From contig CM075940.1 of the NCBI GenBank assembly GCA_038030265.1, positions 4,836,001-4,900,000 of the forward strand: DNA of 64,000 nt, written 5' to 3'. The notes under the pieces are model-generated. The model was not told the origin of the DNA and did not search any database. It worked only from the letters and a program-made list of their open reading frames with translations. Position 1 is the first letter of the stretch; the number at the start of each line of letters is the position of its first letter. Positions 60,411-64,000 of the stretch are shown here, in pieces. The position numbers and the translations under genes are program-made. The DNA comes from Corythucha ciliata. Taxonomy: Eukaryota; Arthropoda; Insecta; Hemiptera; Tingidae.

Positions 60411-60900
60411 ATATATAATACTATGACCGTTTTCTTGGTCTTGTTTGCATGAAAACTCTCGAAGAAATCAATTTAGCGGAACGCGCTTTGGCGTTGATTC
60501 TAGAAGCATTATATTCGGTACGTATACTCCATGTTATAGTAGCCTTTGATTCCCATTTTAATTTTTCGAAAAAGTCACGGTGGTGGGGGTGGTTCTTCCG
60601 GTGTGGAAGTGTAAAAATAGCGTTGAACTTCACTAGTTCATCTTAGCGCTCTAAAATTCGACTCAATAATTTAATGTAACGAAAGCCCTGGGTTCCATTG
60701 AGATTTATAGAAAACTTTGATGGGGGAGGATGAAATGGGGGATGAAATTTCAAAAAATCGCTTAAATTCACACGTTTAGGTATTGTAAAATACGGCACAA
60801 AAATTTAATATAACAAAGCCCTTGGAAAACTACCGAAACTTTTCGACATTTTTGAAGAGAGGGTGGTGAAAATAAAGGAAGAAGTTCGGCTTAATGAAAC

Positions 60901-61156
60901 TAATTCTATCGTGTCAGTTACTAAGAGTATAAGTCAAAAATTAGCCATTTTCCGTTCTTGCACTCAGCTTGACGGCCTGCCTCTACTCTTCTGTTCTCAA
61001 GAGTATAAGTCACGAAAAAAACCGAATTCCTATTCCTAAGGGGACTTGTACCTAACAGTATTGATTGGGTTTTATTTAAATTGAAAAGTTTGGAACGCTC
61101 TCTTGAAAACTTCAATTTTTTGACTTATACTCTTAGTAACTGACACGTTAGAATTA
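60901..61156. mobile_element. 250-bp foldback element
   Basis: The left end, CGTGTCAGTTACTAAGAGTA continuing into TAAGTCAAAAA, is repeated in inverse at the right end (TTTTTTGACTTATACTCTTA then GTAACTGACACG). The flanks AATTCTA and TTAGAATT extend the palindrome. A related ATAAGTCACGAAAAA lies inside. It is the second insertion in the 59.8-61.3-kb unit. Confidence 0.8.
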
Positions 61157-61624
61157 TGGTATCAAAATTATTACTTCTGGGACAGCTTAGGGTATCGATA
61201 TACGGAATGAAATGCACTCTTTCCGACCGCCAGCTGCCGGAGCGAATTTGGTTTCCTATTCCTGCAGGGGTTTTTCTCGTTGACACGCAACGCACCTCTC
61301 TTCACTCCTCCACAGCGACCGACGTCGTTCCCACTCACTGAGGCGTTGTCGTTTGTCTAGATGCACTTTTACTTTGTATTTTGTCAAGTACAGATGGGCA
61401 AACGTTTTCTTTTTATTCCACCTTCCAGTTTTAAACTCAATACTAATTTATTAATTTTTTCCCCTTCTTGCGTAGGATAAAAAATCATGTGTACGCCTCG
61501 GCAGAAATGCGTATTCTGGACCTCGACTGCGTCTCGGCTGGCCACTTTTTTTCTCGGCCCGGAAAAGAACGCCTTTCATGCCTAGGTGTACAATATACTA
61601 TTTGATGTATATATGGGTAGATCA

Positions 61625-61830
61625 AAACTCACGAAATTAGGCTTTTGAAAGAACAAATTCCACGAAATTTGGGAGGAGGCGAATCGAAAGAACGAGGAAA
61701 AGCACAAAACGAAAAAAATTCCGCGAAATTTGGAAGGGGGAAGGGATTTGATCGAAATGAATCCACAGAATTTAGTTTGGAAAGAGCGAAAATCCGCGAG
61801 ACTAGACTAGCGTTTATAAGTCAAAATGGA
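61625..61830. repeat. degenerate repeat block with ACGAAATTNGG core
   Basis: Units of about 28-35 bp around CACGAAATTAGGCTTTTGAA, CGCGAAATTTGG and similar. It matches in style the block at the window's right end. Confidence 0.55.
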
Positions 61831-63590
61831 GAAATTTTGTTTTTGAATGTGCCAAACGCGCATGATTGGTTTTGAATTAGACTGGAATGGAAACCAAATT
61901 GTCTGGCTTGTCGCTGTAATGTCCAGTAAAGGGGGGGGGGTGAATCCCCCCCCATAAAAAAAAATATTTCTCAGACATGTTCTCCCCGTACTGAAATATA
62001 GTTTCCAACCATAACTCGAAAACGAGTGTTTCCAGGTTTAAAGCACAAAATAAAGGACGAAATTGAAAAAAATGGGGGAATGAGAGCCCTTGGTATCATG
62101 ATTGCGAATATTGTAACCCAAAAGCGGGGATTAAGCGGAAATGTTGGCCTGAATTGCCTGGTAATCAAAACCTTGTTGATTCTCGTTATGAAAAACGCGA
62201 ATATACCCTTGTTTTGAGAAAAAATCATTTCCTAGGCAAGTTCTCCTCGTGGGGGAATGATATTTTCGGTCTTGACTTCGAACAATTGGTTCCGGTTTGT
62301 AACAATTTTTACTAAAAGGAAGAGGAAGAAAGGGATGCACATAATAAAATAAATATATGTATAAAGAAAAAATGTGTAACTTGCAGCGTTCGAAAAAAAA
62401 CAAGAAATGAACAACAGTCCCTTCCACCAAGAAATTACTGACAAAATTGTCTTTGATTTTCACTAGTGTACAAGAAAGTTGGCAGTTTATTTTAATTTTT
62501 TTAAAAAATGGAATGTTAAGTTGGAAAGACATAGTCAATTACTGACTATAAAACTATAAGTAGTAACTATTTACAACAGAAACATTACGAACTACCCGTC
62601 ATGGCAAATAAATAACTTATTATCTCCGCACCGGCTCCGACTTACTTCCCAACAAAGCTACTGACGAAATTGTTATCATTGTTTTCTTTTCTCAGTTAAA
62701 TTCAAATTTCAGTCAATTCAGAATTAAATTTACCTTAGAGTACTGGAAGTTAATCAAAATTCAAACGTGAATAAAATTAATCACACCGAGGTTAGCCATC
62801 CAAACAACTTTATATCTTCCAAATTTGTTTGACATTTGTTCGTCTTTTTTCCTCCAGTAAGTCCCAAATTTAATTTTAAAAACTAAATAAATATTTTTAA
62901 AATTCATGCTATACCTGTAAGATCACACAATGCATTTCATTTTACTCCTCCCGTGGAAATGTATTTTCTTATATTAAAAAATATTTCTTACATTAAAAAT
63001 TATACGTAAATCAAATTTTAGAATTAAATAAGAAATATTTGGTATTACTACATTGATTTTTAACCAATAAATACCCATTCTGGGTTAATATTGAAAGACT
63101 AATCGTTTGGGAAGCTTTGAATTGAAAGATTATTCGTTTGGGAACACGAATATAACAAAAACATTAAATCAATTTGCCTTCCTATTTTGAGTGCCAAGTG
63201 TAGAACATCCCGATGACAAACAATATTGTAGAAGTGTTGTTGACACTGTACTGAACTGGCCAGTACGGCCTAACCGCTGTACTGTCTACCGAATCACGTT
63301 ACACACATTAAATTTAGAGTAAATGTAAAGTTGCGAGGGAAGAAAATATTATTGCACGACGAGAAAGCAAGTGCACATTAAATGTATAATGTCCATCGAA
63401 ATAGTTTGTCAATCTTTATTGACTGCCAACGGACCTAGTGAATCACTTTACGTGCGTCAATAGAGATTGCCTGACCGTTTTATAGTTACTTTTCTCTTTC
63501 TTAAATGGTGTAAAGGACCATTTAAGGGGGGTAGGCGACCGCCTAGGGGCCCCGGCTTGGGATAAAAATAATTAACTACAAAATAATCTC
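61831..63590. other. A/T-rich interval without visible genes
   Basis: No coding frame, RNA gene or clear repeat was recognised. Short G and C runs lie at about 61,929 and 61,947. ATTAAAAATTAT-type low-complexity sequence dominates 62,700-63,100. Confidence 0.4.
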
Positions 63591-64000
63591 AATAGAGAGA
63601 AAATCCTTGAAATGGGGGTTTTACAGAGTAAGAATCCGAATAATTTGTTTTTTGAAGATTCCAGCCCCGCAAATTAGTTTTTCGAACCACGAAAATCCGT
63701 GAAATTGGCTTTAAAGGTGCCAGATCCACAAAAAATGGTCTTGAAAGATCCAGACATGTGAAAGTGAAATTGGCATATTTTGGGCCAAACACCCGAAATG
63801 TCTATTTGAAATAGGCAACTCAACGAAATTTGGTTGCCAAAGTGGACCAAACCGTGGATTAAAAAAAAAGAAATCTGCCAAATTGAGGCTTTAAAGGGCC
63901 AAATCCTAGAATTTAGATTTTTAAAGATTTCGCGAAATTGCATTTTCGAATGAGAGCAACCTCGCGAAATTGTCTTTTGAAGAGACAAAATAACGATTTA
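63591..64000. repeat. degenerate repeat block at right edge
   Basis: Units of about 28-36 bp carry GAAATTGGCTTTNAAAGNNCC with variants such as GAAATTGCATTTTCGAATG. The block continues past the end of the window. Confidence 0.6.

Larger units (their letters stand above)
59787..61300. mobile_element. inverted, disrupted copy of the 22.6-24.7-kb unit
   Basis: 59,790-59,920 is the reverse complement of about 24,575-24,690. 60,450-60,620 is the reverse complement of part of the 296-bp repeat. 61,186-61,300 is the reverse complement of about 22,573-22,726. AGTGCATTTCATT sites face each other at 59,795 and 61,205. It is interrupted by two foldback elements and holds less than one 296-bp unit. Confidence 0.6.

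Noticed and set aside
1..64000. A CRISPR array, prophage, bacterial operon or toxin-antitoxin system.
   Set aside because: Repeats are either degenerate or in long units without regular spacers, genes have introns, and nothing prokaryotic was recognised.

Overview
This window is nuclear DNA from an invertebrate animal, probably an arthropod or another ecdysozoan. The coding genes are split by many very short introns, mostly 55-65 nt with GT...AG ends. The space between genes is filled with decayed transposons, foldback elements and degenerate short repeats. No rRNA, tRNA, CRISPR or bacterial operon was seen. All gene models below were built by eye from splice sites, continuous reading phase and recalled family similarity.

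Layout. 1-5,354: repeats, no convincing gene. 5,355-8,464 (+): a KDM7/PHF8-type JmjC histone demethylase, 14 exons, with no PHD finger found in this window. 11,343-31,871 (-): an ARHGAP11A-like RhoGAP, 10 exons; its second and third exons are separated by an 18.1-kb intron. That intron holds a complete F-box/LRR gene on the other strand (18,760-20,897, +), a 296-bp tandem array, a MULE transposase remnant, foldback elements, and LTR and non-LTR retroelement remnants. 31,872-39,366: repeats. 39,367-46,553 (+): a TTC28-like giant TPR protein; the exons that should encode its CHAT domain are missing, and a degenerate repeat block lies where they are expected. 47,070-56,734 (-): a TUBGCP6 (GCP6) orthologue, 13 exons; its last two exons, together with the neighbouring TTC28 3' flank, are duplicated in tandem. 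56,735-64,000: repeats, several nested foldback elements, no gene.

Three of the five genes (ARHGAP11A, TTC28, TUBGCP6) belong to families with mitotic or cytokinetic roles in vertebrates: RhoA inactivation, midbody/midzone TPR scaffold and gamma-tubulin ring complex. KDM7 and ARHGAP11 converge tail to tail, as do TTC28 and TUBGCP6. I see no operon-like or prokaryotic-type system. The most unusual points are the exon duplication at the GCP6 end, the apparent CHAT and PHD domain losses, splice acceptors directly before several start codons, a satellite-like array inside a transposon-like unit, and the many unrelated degenerate 25-35-bp repeat blocks.
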